Of a stretch of DNA of 64,000 nucleotides, positions 44,557 to 56,726 are shown in pieces (the first letter of the stretch is position 1; every line of letters starts with the position of its first letter). Location: the NCBI GenBank assembly GCA_010094045.1, contig ML986604.1, positions 315,512 through 379,511 of the forward strand. The letters are read 5' to 3'. The position numbers were made by a program, and so were the translations under genes. The notes under the pieces were generated by a model. The model searched no databases, was not told where the DNA came from, and worked only from the letters and a program-made list of their open reading frames with translations. This DNA comes from Lojkania enalia. Lineage: Eukaryota; Ascomycota; Dothideomycetes; Pleosporales.

Positions 44557-47500
44557 ATGGCCTCGGCGGGAAGCGAGGAGAGGGAGTTGAGCCTCGTAGG
44601 CAAGGTTGAGATGCGTATTGCTCTCGCAGAAACAGATAAGAAATTAGAAGACCTCCTGAAGATGTATCTTGCGCCGCTTCTGCTTAAGCTTGGCTCTAAT
44701 AGTCTGGCTGTCCGGAACAAGGTGAGCATCATTTGAGTTGCGTTCCCGAAAGGACTATCCAAGCCTTGCCCTATGGTTCTTAATTCGCTTTCTCTAATCG
44801 CAGTCTTTTCTACAGGTCATATCTATATGCCAGCATATCAACACACGTATCAAGCCACAGTATGCTTCCCCGGGCTTCTGCAATATTCGTTGCGTGAGCA
44901 GCTAATGCGCTTAATAGGGAAATCAAACTCCCTGTGGCTGCCCTCCTCAAGCAGTTTAAGGAAAACGCCAATGTGCCCTTGATTCGCCACTTTGATATAC
45001 TCTATATTCAGCAAGGCATTTCGCGTCTACCAGTTGATGACCGACTCGAACTTTTGCCCGTTCTAGTCCATGGGATTGCTTCTGATTATTCGAAATCGGC
45101 ACAACATGCCTCTCAGCTGTTTCATTTGACATTACGCCTCTTGACCCACTTCAAGCTACCTCTGAGGGGGAGCAAAGAAGATGATGAAATCCGGGCGACG
45201 CTTGGTCTCAATGACGAGGATGCCGCGTTTCTCTCTCATTGGTTTGGGAAACTATTATTGCTTTCCATCGTCCGAACAGGCAATATTAAACCCGAAGCTT
45301 CACTAAGATGCCCCGGACTCTCTACTGATGAGTACAAGTTCCTCACTCTGCAAGGGAAACAGGACGCTTGGGCCCCTGCTGCAGATGCAGGTCTCAATCA
45401 TACTGAAACAAAAGCCCTGATAACGAGATTCCTGGCTAGCGGCATGTTCACAGACGAAGAAAAATTCTTACCTGCGCTATTCGCCTCTGCGGATGGAAAC
45501 TCGCGGATATCAGAGGTAGGAGAAGATACCCTAAAGCGAGTTATGTCTACCAAAGATCTTGAGGATTCGGAACTTATTGAAAATCTGTTAAATTTGTATT
45601 TCGGCTCGTAAGTATCTACTTAGAATTGTTGCTCCTGCTACTGATTAGCAATGTCTACCACGTAAAACATCTTCAAGATCATTTATGCTAATAGTGCTCA
45701 GGAGTGCTGCCGATGGCGCGTTACCTGTCAGAATACCCCTTCGAATTAAAATTCTTAGCGTGTTGTCAAAGTCTATAACAAGCTCCAAGTTTCCAAAACA
45801 GATTGCCAGAATTGTTGAAGAAGGGTTGCTATCCGTTGAACAGACCCAGAACGGCCGAGGCGTAGTCAGCAGAGAAACTTCGAAATTCCGTGCCGCGATT
45901 TTCTCTCTGGTCAATTTCGTTGCGCGACGCAGTTCTGCCGAGGAGCTTTCCTCGGTCGCAGAAGGCCTTGTAGGAAATTTAAGAGGGTTTATTGAAGATC
46001 AGGGCTGGCCAACTCCAGATAGAGATCAGGATCTGGAACTACGCAGGTACGGCTATGAAACTATTGGACTTTTAGCAAAGGCTGCCCCAAAGACGATTCT
46101 CCTTGAGCCATCTCTTGGACTGGTGGAATGGCTCTTCCGATCTTTGAGAGAAGACTCGTCTGGGAAGGAAGTGGCAGTCAGCATTGAAGAAGCCCTTTCG
46201 TCAATACTAGGTCCATTCACGAACCAAATCCCTGAAACTGTCCAATGGAAATTCAGGAAAGTGCTACTCAGATACGCGGTGACAAGCCAGTCGAATGGCC
46301 TCGGAGATACGAACAAATTTAGCAGATCCACGCGATACGTTGCAACCCGATTCGCGAACCGATGCTTGCCATTTGGAGACGTTCTAGCTAGATGGATAGA
46401 TATCCTTGCTGTTAGTGGAGGTAGTACGGAGCGCCATGAGGTTCTAGAAGAGGGCAGGAAGGGTTTAGACCCCTATTGGTATAGAATGTTAAACTCACTT
46501 CCAGGCTCAGATTTGCCTAAAGACCAGGTAGCCTTGCCGGATTTTGATGAGCTTGTCAACTTCATATTCAGCCAACGGCAATCAGACGAAGTTGGAATGG
46601 ATGCGGATGACCAGGAGAGTGTGATTTCGTTGGTTCAAAACTTTCATTGGAACTTCCCGAATACATTCCCTTCGGTTATCGCTTTTTGTACGCACGTTGC
46701 TACACACGCTGCACTAAGCGCAAAGGGCGTTCAAAGTGAGCCTTCTGAAGACTGGGGACGGAAGATGGACACACTATTGTCATCTGACCAGCGAGCTCGA
46801 CAAGCATTTCGGTCATACGCAGCTGACAACTTCCATGCGCGCTCACTCGCAGCAGTCCTGAGGGCCAGTTTCAATAGCCTCTGCCACTATGAGTCAAGCG
46901 ATGTCGAAGACTTAGGGAAAACGTTCGTTCAACTTTGCTCCTTATGTCCTGCAACCATCTGGGTGCGAGCAGGTATTGTACAAGAGTTTCGGGCGTTAGA
47001 GCCTTCTATATTGTCGAACAATACGGGCCGACGGGCTGCGGCTGCTCATGCTTATGGTCTACTTGCCTCTCATGATGCTTGTCGCCAGGAGTCGGTTCAG
47101 AGGTCTCAGAAATTGTTGCTTGATAAATTGCAAGAATGGCAAACAGCTGTCGGAGGAGAGATCAATCAAGTCAGCGGAGCCATTGTTTCTCTAGGATACT
47201 ATTTTAGTCGGAAGTATTGGAGAAACGTTGGTTCCCTACGGAATGATAGCCCAGTATATCAGCTATTGGAAATCATCCTCAGCATACTCGAGGAATCCAG
47301 GGACAGCACTCTGAAAGAAGCAGTCTACTTGTGCATTGACCAACTGAGTCTGTTTCATGTCATTTCTCCTTCATCTGTCAGTCGATACTCCAAGTTCCAA
47401 GATGTTGTCCAACAGCTCTTCGATGCAGCAAAGACGGGCATCACAAACGCCATTCTCGCACTTGGCCATTTTTCTATGCTACCTGACGAGGCGAGCAATC

Positions 47501-50500
47501 CGGAAACTGATACTGGGAACAAGACAAACTATGACTTCATAGCAGACAAACTTTATGAGCTGCATGAAGTCCGCCAGCCAGAGGTTCAATTCTCAGTCGG
47601 GGAAGCACTTAGTTGTTTTGCTATTGGCTGGGAGTCCAGTGCCTTAATTGCAGCACTCGATATCCAACATTCAGATCAGCCAACCGATCCTTGGGATACA
47701 CCCTTGCTCACACCTTCTGGTCCAACACGTGAGAAAACTTTAGCGTCCGTCATAGACAAGACAATCAAAGGTTCGAGACAAAGTAAGCCTGCGCTAAAGA
47801 AAGCATCTGTGATTTGGCTACTCTGTCTCCTGCAATATTGTGGACACAAGCCAGAGATGCAAGAATACTTAGCGCAGTGTCAGAACGCTTTCAAGCAATG
47901 CCTTTCGGACCGAGATGAGGTAGTGCAAGAAGCGGCATCGAGAGGACTTGGCCTCGTTTATGAGAAAGGTGACCGCCAACTGAAAGATGATTTGGTCCGA
48001 GACCTTGTCAACTCCTTCTCAGACAATAGGTCGAAGATGTCGGGCACGGTTAGTGAAGATACACAACTCTTCGAGCCCGGAGCTTTACCCACCGGAGAAG
48101 GATCTATTACAACATACAAAGATATTCTCAATCTAGCAGCCGAGGTGGGAGACTCGAGCTTGGTCTACCGCTTTATGTCACTTGCGTCGAACAACTCGAT
48201 TTGGTCCAGTCGTGCAGCCTTTGGACGCTTTGGGTTGAGCAATATCTTCTCGGACTCTAGTGTTGATGGATATCTCGCAGAGAACCAGAAGTTATATCCG
48301 AAACTTTACCGCTATCGGTACGTGCTTACAATATATATTTACTTAAAGGGTCTAATAGAAGATCAGGTTTGATCCTAACCCGAACGTGCAGCGCTCGATG
48401 AACGACATCTGGAATGCATTGGTCAAAGACTCGTCATCCACCATTGATAAGAACTTTGACATTATTATGGATGATCTTCTAAACAGCATCCTTACGAAGG
48501 AATGGCGTGTTCGCGAGGCATCATGCGCGGCAATTGCGGACCTAGTCCAGGGTCGTAACCTCGAGAAAGTAAGACATTATAGTATATCGATGAGTAACCT
48601 AATAAACCACTGCTGACTTAACTAGTACGAGAAATACCTTGGCCAGATTTGGGATAAATGCTTCAAGGTCCTTGACGACATCAAAGAGACTGTAAGGGTT
48701 GCCGCGGCTAAACTCGCTCGTGTACTTACCGGTATTCTCACTCGTTCCTTAGAGGCAGGGGATTCAGCTCTTAGAAATGCCGGAGCGATGCTTTCACGAG
48801 TCCTTCCCTTTCTCCTTTCCACTTCTGGCTTAGAGTCTAGCGCGGAAGAAGTACGCATATTTGCGCTGCACACTCTTCTCCAGATAGTGAAGAAGAGCAA
48901 CGCAAAGATCCTAAACCCACACGTCCCAGAACTGGTCGAACGATTACTTGGACTTCTGACCTCTCTTGAACCGGAAGCTGTAAACTATATCCATCTCAAT
49001 GCCGCCAAGTACAATCTTACGGAGCAAAAGATTGATGACATGCGCCTCCAAAGTGTACGCTCTTCGCCGTTGACGGAGTCAATCGAACAGTGCCTTGACC
49101 TAGCAGATGGTGACACAATGAAAAACCTTGTTCCTCGTATCGAGGCTGCGATGAAGAATGCGGTCGGCCTGCCGTCAAAAGCAGGCTGTGCTAGGATCCT
49201 TGTGACCCTCAGCACAAGGCAAAATTTCCTATTCAAGCCATATGCAGATGGATTCCTGAAGTTGATCCAGAAATATGTACATGATCGGAACGACACAGTA
49301 TCATCATCCTATGCCGCTTCAGCGGGCTATGTCGCTCGATTGGCGTCCGACAAACAGCTCCTCGCAACTGTCCACTTCTGCCACAAGCTGTACCTCGAAT
49401 CTGACGATGATAAAAGTAGGCTCACAGCTGGTGATATCATACTGTCGATCTCTAGGAATGCGGCCGATCGTTTCAACTCGCTATCGTCATCTCTGCTTCC
49501 ATTCATCTTCCTCGCGAAGCATGACAGTCACGTTCAAGTCAAAAAACTCTTCGAAGACACATGGTCCGACAATGTAGCAGGAACTAGGGCAGTTCTACTG
49601 TACCTCAAAGAGATCATTTCACTGTCAGACAAATATATCGACAACCCGAAGTGGGTTCTTAAGCACACGGCTTCTAAGACCGTTGCGGATGTTGCGATAT
49701 CCATCACATCGGGTAGTGAAGAGATTAGCAAAGCCGATGCTGAGATCATATGGCCGACGCTCGATAAAGCTATGGGAGGTAAGACCTGGGAGGGTAAGGA
49801 GGCTGTGCTTGAAGCTTTTGTTAAGTTTGTAGAGCGTGGGAAGAGTCTCTGGGTCGATGATCAAAAGGTCGCAAAGCAGATGGAGAAGGTTGCGGTCAGG
49901 GAGGCTAAGAGGCAGAACAAATCCTACCGGCCGTTTGCTCTCGAAGCGTTGGGTAAGATATGTAAGGCTCGTACAGATCTACAGCTATCCAGCACGGTGG
50001 TGGAGATTGTCGAGGGCGTGCTCGATGAATTACTTGTAGGAGAAGAGGATGGAGAGAAAATGGACGTTGATGGCGGGGAGGTTTTGAAAGATGTTGCACT
50101 GTTTGTACCCCCCATACCGCCTTCTAAATCTGGCTAACCATAATTACAGGCAAGAGAAAACACTCTCAGCATGCGTATCCTCTCTCCTCGATTCACTGAA
50201 CCCCTCCAAGCTGTCCGCTCCCAAACTTTCCGAGCGAATGACATCCATTCTCTTGCTCGCCGTCAAAGCGAATTCCACCCACGCTAGGGACATCCACCTT
50301 ACAACATTCAAATCCCTCCAGTCACTCTTCGATCGCATACCTAAGGATGCCCCGTTGGCTGACCCGAGAGTCAAGAGCGCATTAGAGAAGCTCCTATTTG
50401 ACCCAAGTTTCGAAGGATTGCCTGAGGCGATGCGGCTGAAGAGGGCGGAGGCACTTTTAGTGGTGGGTAAGAGCAAGGACTGCGTATGGGTTGCTGAGAG

Positions 50501-50573
50501 GGTGACGCCGGAAGTTGAGGGTGCGGAAAGGAGTGCAGTTGTTCGGGGAGTGTTGGCGAAAGTTGGGAAATGA
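44557..50573 (+). CDS. ECM29: Proteasome adaptor and scaffold Ecm29
   Basis: HEAT-repeat protein that binds 26S proteasomes, tying the 19S cap to the 20S core and checking assembly. Model: join(44557..44721, 44816..44859, 44918..45607, 45702..48317, 48367..48568, 48626..50100, 50150..50573), 1871 residues, close to yeast Ecm29 (about 1870). The N-terminus reads KVEMRIALAETDKKLEDLLK, with exon 2 of 44 nt encoding VISICQHINTRIKP. Repeated helical pairs typical of HEAT arrays run throughout, e.g. VQEAASRGLGLVYEKGDRQL and WRVREASCAAIADLVQGR. Two donors are weak: GTTTGT at 50101 and, for intron 3, the acceptor GTGCTCAG at 45694-45701, chosen because it is the only one keeping the frame. It is the largest gene in the window and is fully open. 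Confidence 0.95.
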
Positions 50574-52008
50574 GTGTGCTGATGAGTCGAGCCTTTGATA
50601 AGACATGTTAGATTGGGTATATCTTGGATCAAATGAATTTACGGACCAATGCATCATGGCACCCGGTCCATCAAGCCATTTATTGTGCCTATGAAGACGT
50701 ACATGTGGGACACCAAAAAAAATAATGAGCTAATCCCGTTCTGATGACATTAGGGTTCCCCTAGACCACCCTTGTAAGGCTTCTTCTGCTTTCACTGCAA
50801 ACCCTAGAAAGGATTGAGCGAATACATTACACGCCGGGACTTAATCTGTGCGTGCTTTCATCACTTGCTCTAGCCATGGAGCCATGTGTCCTTAGGATCA
50901 TGATTGATGGAGCCGAGCAAAGTATAGATTTTCATCTCCGAGTGTATGGGAGTTTAGTTTTTAAGTTGAGTGGCTGCCGTTTAACCATTCAGTTCAAAAT
51001 CACACTGCGCGCGGAGCTTGAATGGGGGAGTATATAGCGTTACCAAGCTCATGAAAAGGCTTGCTGGTGCTTAATAAGAAGGGTATGTCCAAAGCCTTGC
51101 ACTGCCCATGGCCTTGAGCTGCCAGGATGCAGAGTAAGCACATACCATAACCGTCCTGGCTGTTGTGGACGTGCACTTGACAGCTCTCTCAATAGGCCGG
51201 TTTTGGGGTTCTGCCTTTTGTAGGGCCCCGCTGGACAACATTGTGGCTGCTTTGCTGGTCCAGCATATACCCGCATATCCAACTGCTCCATTGTGATGAG
51301 TCGGGGAGTGATGAAGTGGAACAGAGCATATAGTCTCTAGCTAGCCCTTCCAAATATCCAGTTTGTTTTTGGAAGCGGTGGCCTGCAGTCGAATTGCACA
51401 GCTGCCGTTGGCGGGGCGGAAGTCGAAGTTTCGGGCAACTGCGCTCAGCGACGGCAGGGGTGAGCGCACCTGCTTCGGTTTGTATGGCAATTGCCAGCGC
51501 CCTACCGCTCCTCGCCACTTTTTTCTTCCGTTCTACTCCCTACTTTCCCTCGCGTTTTTCTTCCGCTGGTCAACTGGGTGGGTTCGAGTGTCTTCACGGC
51601 GTTAATGTAAGTAGTCCTTTCCTTTCCTACTCTCCCAATTGTTTCTCCTCTCGGAAGATGTGGTGATGGAAAATTGCCTTGACAACGGGAGGAGAGAGTC
51701 ATTGGGACCCAGAATGCAGCTGTCCAATGGCCCATGTGAAAGCAGAACCGGGTCTTCGCCTCCTCAACTTACTCACGCTCTGACTGTAGGTGTCACTTGT
51801 GCCAATTCTAATACCTGTCGTTCTTTGAGGGCATCTTCGTTTTTTCCCCTCTTTCTTTACGGCGTTCGATTGGGTGCTATATCAATCCTGGAGTTGAGGG
51901 ATTCACTATCCGTATATCAAGTCTTTGGTAGGCCAGCTCTTGTTCTAAGTAAACGCACTGGTTGACTCTGGAATCCATGCGCTCTCGATACTAGGACAAA
52001 GTGCCATA
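50574..52008. other. Intergenic upstream of the DUF7730-like gene
   Basis: About 1.4 kb without a gene. 51520-51570 is pyrimidine-rich, and an AAT/GTAAGT donor-like site at 51606-51614 could mark a leader intron of the next gene; no acceptor can be fixed. Confidence 0.4.
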
Positions 52009-53190
52009 ATGTCAAACGCCATCTCCCGGGTAACGCAAGGGCTCCCACGACGGAGCGGACATGGCACTACCACCGTCAAACTCGCGATTTGTTCTATTTT
52101 GAACCCGGAATACGATCAACCGGACACATTGCTTCGGTATCCAACAGAAATCCGTCTCATGATCTTCGAGGAACTTCTTGTCGTCTGGCCAAACACCGTC
52201 TTTCGCGGATCGATTGAGTTCGGACCGCTTGATAAAAAGGAGTGTTCCGATGAGCTCGATATTCCCTGGCAGATCCTACAGACTTGTAGCAAATATCATG
52301 AGGAGGCCGCGCCCATTATGTACGGCAAGAACAAATTCATCTTCTGTACCGGAGAAGCTGGAGAGCCCGGCCAATTCTGGAGGTTCCCCATCAGTCGTCG
52401 ATACATGCCTTACGTTACCGACTTGGGCGTCTATTTCCGTGCCGATGATCCAAATGAAGTAGCGGCTAAGAGGGTTGCTCATTTCATTAACGCTGCCACC
52501 CGAAATGCCAGGAACCTTGAGTATTTTGTTGTTTTGGCGTCGTCAGACAGGTTTTATGACGCAGAATGTCCATGGGATATACCATTCTTCGACCATCCAG
52601 TGTGTAAGGCCCTTATCCGCGTCGTGGAGAGTCGGGCGGTCAAACATCTGAAGGTCCGAGTGCACGACGGGGCTTGCTTCTTTCCAGGATTCGCGCGGTT
52701 CCTGCTGCAAACATTCCAGAGTCGAGGCTCTACAGAAGGGCGTTCAATCACCTTCTCTCGCTCATGTACCTGCCCGCCAGTATTGCATCAATATTCGAAC
52801 GGCTCCTGTTCTCTGTGCGGTTGGCCCAGGAATGACATTGGCCGCAAGCCTATTGAAGAAATAGTACATCCTGCATGCATAGAGTCCAGCCAGGAGCGCA
52901 TGAGTAGGGTGACATCACCAGAAGTAACTGGTAGGCTAACTACAATAGTGGAAATGCAAGACGACCTCTTTTTCCTCGGGGTACTCCCACCAAAGGATGA
53001 CGATGATGATGATGGGAGGATGGAAGACGAGGAGCTCATGCCTGGCCGATTGGAGGATGAATACTGTATTGTAGTAGACCATGAACGCCCGAAAGATGCT
53101 AATGCAAACGTAGATGAAATGCTGCCGGGCCTTACTGCTAGCGAGTATTGCAACCAAGCCTGTTTCGGCCTGAATAGTACACTGACATAG
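52009..53190 (+). CDS. DUF7730/2EXR-like fungal protein
   Basis: Single exon, 393 residues. The N-terminal block LRYPTEIRLMIFEELLVVWP and the following ILQTCSKYHEEAAPIMYGKN are the F-box-like signature of the large DUF7730/2EXR groups of ascomycete proteins, whose function is not established. The middle resembles their leucine-containing globular part (VKHLKVRVHDGACFFPGFAR). A possible zinc site is formed by SCTCPP and SCSLCGWP. The C-terminal 80 residues are acidic and low in complexity (PPKDDDDDDGRMEDEELMP). A one-base-shifted open frame follows at once, so the C-terminus may be wrong. Confidence 0.72.
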   Translation: MSNAISRVTQGLPRRSGHGTTTVKLAICSILNPEYDQPDTLLRYPTEIRLMIFEELLVVWPNTVFRGSIEFGPLDKKECSDELDIPWQILQTCSKYHEEAAPIMYGKNKFIFCTGEAGEPGQFWRFPISRRYMPYVTDLGVYFRADDPNEVAAKRVAHFINAATRNARNLEYFVVLASSDRFYDAECPWDIPFFDHPVCKALIRVVESRAVKHLKVRVHDGACFFPGFARFLLQTFQSRGSTEGRSITFSRSCTCPPVLHQYSNGSCSLCGWPRNDIGRKPIEEIVHPACIESSQERMSRVTSPEVTGRLTTIVEMQDDLFFLGVLPPKDDDDDDGRMEDEELMPGRLEDEYCIVVDHERPKDANANVDEMLPGLTASEYCNQACFGLNSTLT

Positions 53191-54221
53191 AATGCATAGG
53201 CTCCTTCTGAACGGGCAGGCTTCTATCCGTTACCGAAGTCCGCTGAAGGCGCCAAAAGTCTGGAATTTTCGTCAAATGCAGATCACCGAGATGCTCAAAC
53301 CGATAGATTACAACGAGTACTTCAGCCAGACCTTTGGCTAGAAAAACTAGTTTGCTTGAAACGACATCGGAACTAAATTAGTCGTTCAGCACCAAGTCCC
53401 CGGTTTCCGATTCGCGAGGCATTAATAGCCTTTGTGATTCGGCGTTAGACATATTCTTACTACATTCTCCACTCAATCGGTATGCCGCAGCCCCTATGGA
53501 TAAGCGTTGCAATTGCCATATCCCCGTTGCCTTCAGTTCCCCCTATTGTCCCAGGTTTAGCTCTTTTAAACCATTTATTGTGTTTCTACGGATGCATTTC
53601 ATTTGTCAATTTCCAATATTGTCTGAGCGGTGCCCTTGATGGGATCACACCATGGTTCTGGTAATAGGAGGTGTAGGGTTATATGTATGGCACGATACCT
53701 ATTAAGGACTAGCCCTAACATCATGTGATACTAGGACAGACAGTATACATAGCCTGATCCTCCATAGATATGAATCAACACAGTTTTACCTCCTCATCTG
53801 CTCCAATACTTTACAGGTGGAGATGATGACAGTTTCGGATCTGGATGTACTGCCTATGGATATATCTAGTATTCCCTACGTGATGGACAGCCGGGCCTTC
53901 ATGTTTCGTCGAGTTTCCGTATTCACTAGGAAAGTAGGGGAGCTGCAAAGTCTATCGAGATTTAGTATTTCCTATGCAAGCGGACGGACCTAATAGTTCG
54001 TCGAGGTGGCTAATGGAACAATATATACATACATCTATGCATTACTGTTACAGTGGCTTATACTACGTGGGTATTCCGAGCCGTCTCGTCTATGCCAACG
54101 GGCCCAGTTCCACGGCTAATGGTAAGCATGGGGGGTGGCTACCTGGATTTATACAACCAGGAAACAAAGCTGTTATGCAAATATTGTACAGATTCTCGAG
54201 CGTGTCTCTTCAAATATGCCG
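53191..54221. other. Intergenic with a short coding-like frame at 53192-53341
   Basis: ATG 53192 opens 49 codons with a coherent composition (SPLKAPKVWNFRQMQ, then EMLKPIDYNEYFSQTFG). The rest, about 0.9 kb, shows nothing recognisable and is the shared 3' region with ATP11. Confidence 0.35.
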
Positions 54222-55238
54222 TCATAAGATCTTCTCAGACTCCTCCAGTAACCGTTCAACTCTGAATCTACCATCTCCCCGGGTGAACATTTCCAGCAGC
54301 TCGCCCCTTCCTTTCCCCTCCTCGTTTACCACATAAAACTTTTGCATGCACATGACCAGCCATCTTGCCTCGTCCACTGTAACGCCCCGATTCTCCATCA
54401 CCGTGCCCTGGCCAAGCACCAAGCCGTGCGAATCCGCGAGCTCGGAGTGGAAGGTGATGGTCGTATGCGGACTCGCGTACTCGCCCCTCAATTTGAACTC
54501 CGCCAAACTAGTAAATAGTAGCGTTGTCGTATTCGGATGCGGATGGGCAAACTGTAAATAATGCAGCTCAGCGGCTTGCTTTGGCTGGCTGTGCTCCGAT
54601 GCATTAGGTGCCTGGTTCGAGGGCACTTCCTTCGGGAGCGGGATCACGAAGTTTGGATGTTTCTTTGCGGTGCGTAGGAGGGAGGTGAAGGTTGAGGATG
54701 GGAGAGAGAAGTGTAGAGATTGCGGGTTGGAGGCGTGGCGGAGGCGCCAAAGGGTTTGGATCTCCTTTTCGGGCAGGGTGCGAATTTTTGAGAGGTCTAG
54801 GAAGGAGTTCAGGGTTTTTACGCCGGGAGGCGGTCGTGGTTCCGTACTTGAACCGGGCGATGGTGGGGGAGGGGGATGCGAGAAGGGGCTTATTGATGCC
54901 CCGGTTTGCGTTGTGTGAGATGTTTCCGGCGGGGGTGTAGGAGCGGTGTGGAGCGGCGCTATGGCGCCGGGGATGGCGGCTTCTTTGCGCAGCTTGTCAA
55001 TTTTCCCCTTATAGGCAGTTTTCAGCTCGGAGATGTCTTGAAGACCCTGCTCTTGGGCTTTCTGCTGGAGCTTGGAGCGGTATTTGGCCTCAACGCGCTC
55101 TTGCGTGCCATGGGTTGCGAGGAAGCGGACGTCTTGGACCTGGGCCCAGCGGCGTTGGCAGGGTCGGGGGTTGCAGAGTGGTTGGCGCAGGGCATTTTGG
55201 AGGGTGGGGAGTCTGGGTATTCGGATTGGGGAGGCCAT
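54222..55238 (-). CDS. ATP11: ATP synthase F1 assembly factor Atp11
   Basis: Mitochondrial matrix chaperone that holds the F1 beta subunit before hexamer assembly. Single exon, 338 residues. The N-terminus is basic and hydroxylated with few acids, as in a mitochondrial targeting peptide. A helical segment follows (ERVEAKYRSKLQQKAQEQGL), then a Pro-rich linker. The Atp11 core has LNSFLDLSKIRTLPEKEIQT, LWRLRHAS, PNFVIPLPKE, LHYLQFAHPHPNTTTLLFTS and LAEFKLRGEYASPHTTITFH. It ends in FYVVNEEGKGRGELLEMFTR. No intron is needed. Length is normal for fungi. Confidence 0.94.
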   Translation of the reverse strand: MASPIRIPRLPTLQNALRQPLCNPRPCQRRWAQVQDVRFLATHGTQERVEAKYRSKLQQKAQEQGLQDISELKTAYKGKIDKLRKEAAIPGAIAPLHTAPTPPPETSHTTQTGASISPFSHPPPPPSPGSSTEPRPPPGVKTLNSFLDLSKIRTLPEKEIQTLWRLRHASNPQSLHFSLPSSTFTSLLRTAKKHPNFVIPLPKEVPSNQAPNASEHSQPKQAAELHYLQFAHPHPNTTTLLFTSLAEFKLRGEYASPHTTITFHSELADSHGLVLGQGTVMENRGVTVDEARWLVMCMQKFYVVNEEGKGRGELLEMFTRGDGRFRVERLLEESEKIL

Positions 55239-56726
55239 TGTGTTGAGTGGGTTGAGATTGGGAGGACGATTGGTGATATTGGATAGTATCTATGAGGGTA
55301 TGATTCGGGGAAGCTTGCGCTCGGAAAAATTTGGCCGAGATCCGAGAGATCGCCAAGACTCGGCTGAGCCCAGTGTGTGCAGCTGTGGGGTGTCGATTAG
55401 ATTGCTGGGAGCGTTGGTGACCGTGCATCGACATATGGAGGTTCGTTAATTTCTATGATTTCTGTTCCGTGAGATATGAAGGGTTCCTCCTGCTGCGAAC
55501 CTAGGTAGCCTAAGAATGCTGTATACTTTGATGGATGGTAGTCTAGACTTAGCGACGATGGGTATGACGGAGCTTTCACGTGCGTCCTCAGCAATCTCAT
55601 ACCCGATCCATATTACCATTCTTAATGACAAGGTTGTAACATGGTACGTCAGTACCCCATAAGGCTAGCATTCAGTGAGTTATAGGCTATACCCGAGATA
55701 TTCAAGGCCGCTTGGACGGCTCTTAGACTGGACTGCTCCTTCATTTGAGTGGCGCTCTAGTCAATACATGCGTTGCCGAGGAACATTGTGCCTGAGGCCT
55801 GAATGGGTAAGCATTGCTCAAGACTGGTGAGCATCATTCAGTCACGATGCCTGGACGGACTGTAGGAGATGATCTTCATTTGATCCCGCGCCTAGGTGCG
55901 TTGACGCTGGGACCTGCATCGTCAGCACAGGCAGCGCCTCGAAGTGTACAGAATTAAAGCAAGATAGCGATCACGCATGCAATCAATAGTTCTGCCTGCG
56001 CGTAGGGGTGGAGGGATGACGGACGTGAAGCTCTCGACGGGCGCATCAACGTCTGTGGCTGATGGCAACGCGGCGCGGAGTGGCACTGGCGAATATCACG
56101 AACGCTCCGCTTTGTCTCGCATGCTTGTCGCACGGTTCCTGGCCGCATCTCCTCTTCGTCGGACCACACTGTCTAGGTTGTTTCTGCTCGTCGGTTGACC
56201 AGGCCCACGGCGGCGCGTGGCTTGGTGCTTCTAGGTGTGGTGTCGTCCGCGCTGGCTGTCTGATCAACACTCGTCGAAGGCACTTATTGCCCGCAGACGA
56301 CCCTCGACAGCTGCCGAACTGGACACCAGGCCGCTGCAGTCCCCGGTACTCCTCCTCCCCCTCCCTTCTTGACGTTCCCCACGACTCTCGCCATCCTGTG
56401 CGCACCCCCCTCCCAGTGTTACCTGTCAAGCTTTATTCCCGCCTGCCAACAGACCCGCTGTCGCCTCCAGACGTAGCGCTACCCACCCCGCCGTCCCTCC
56501 AAATCATTTCTGCGCCTAGGGCACCACATTAATTAAGCACCCGACCGTGGAGACCAGACGCCCGTTACGCCTGCGCCCGCACCCCCGACACTGCGTCCTC
56601 CGAGTTGGGGACAGGCATGTTCTTGCGCCTGTCAACGGCCCTTCCCGCGACTTTGAGCCACGTCGTCGACCGTTGAGTGATCCGCCATTTGCATCACCAA
56701 GCTGGCTATAGCAGCTATCCTCGGCC
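55239..56726. other. Long upstream region of the ArfGAP gene
   Basis: About 1.5 kb holding the ATP11 promoter at its left end and the ArfGAP-gene leader at its right. 56330-56520 is C/T-rich. Several frames are open by GC content only. No RNA gene or repeat was recognised. Confidence 0.45.

Noticed and set aside
56046..56532. Open frames on both strands before the ArfGAP gene
   Set aside because: Low-complexity, C/T-driven frames without conservation; this is the leader region.
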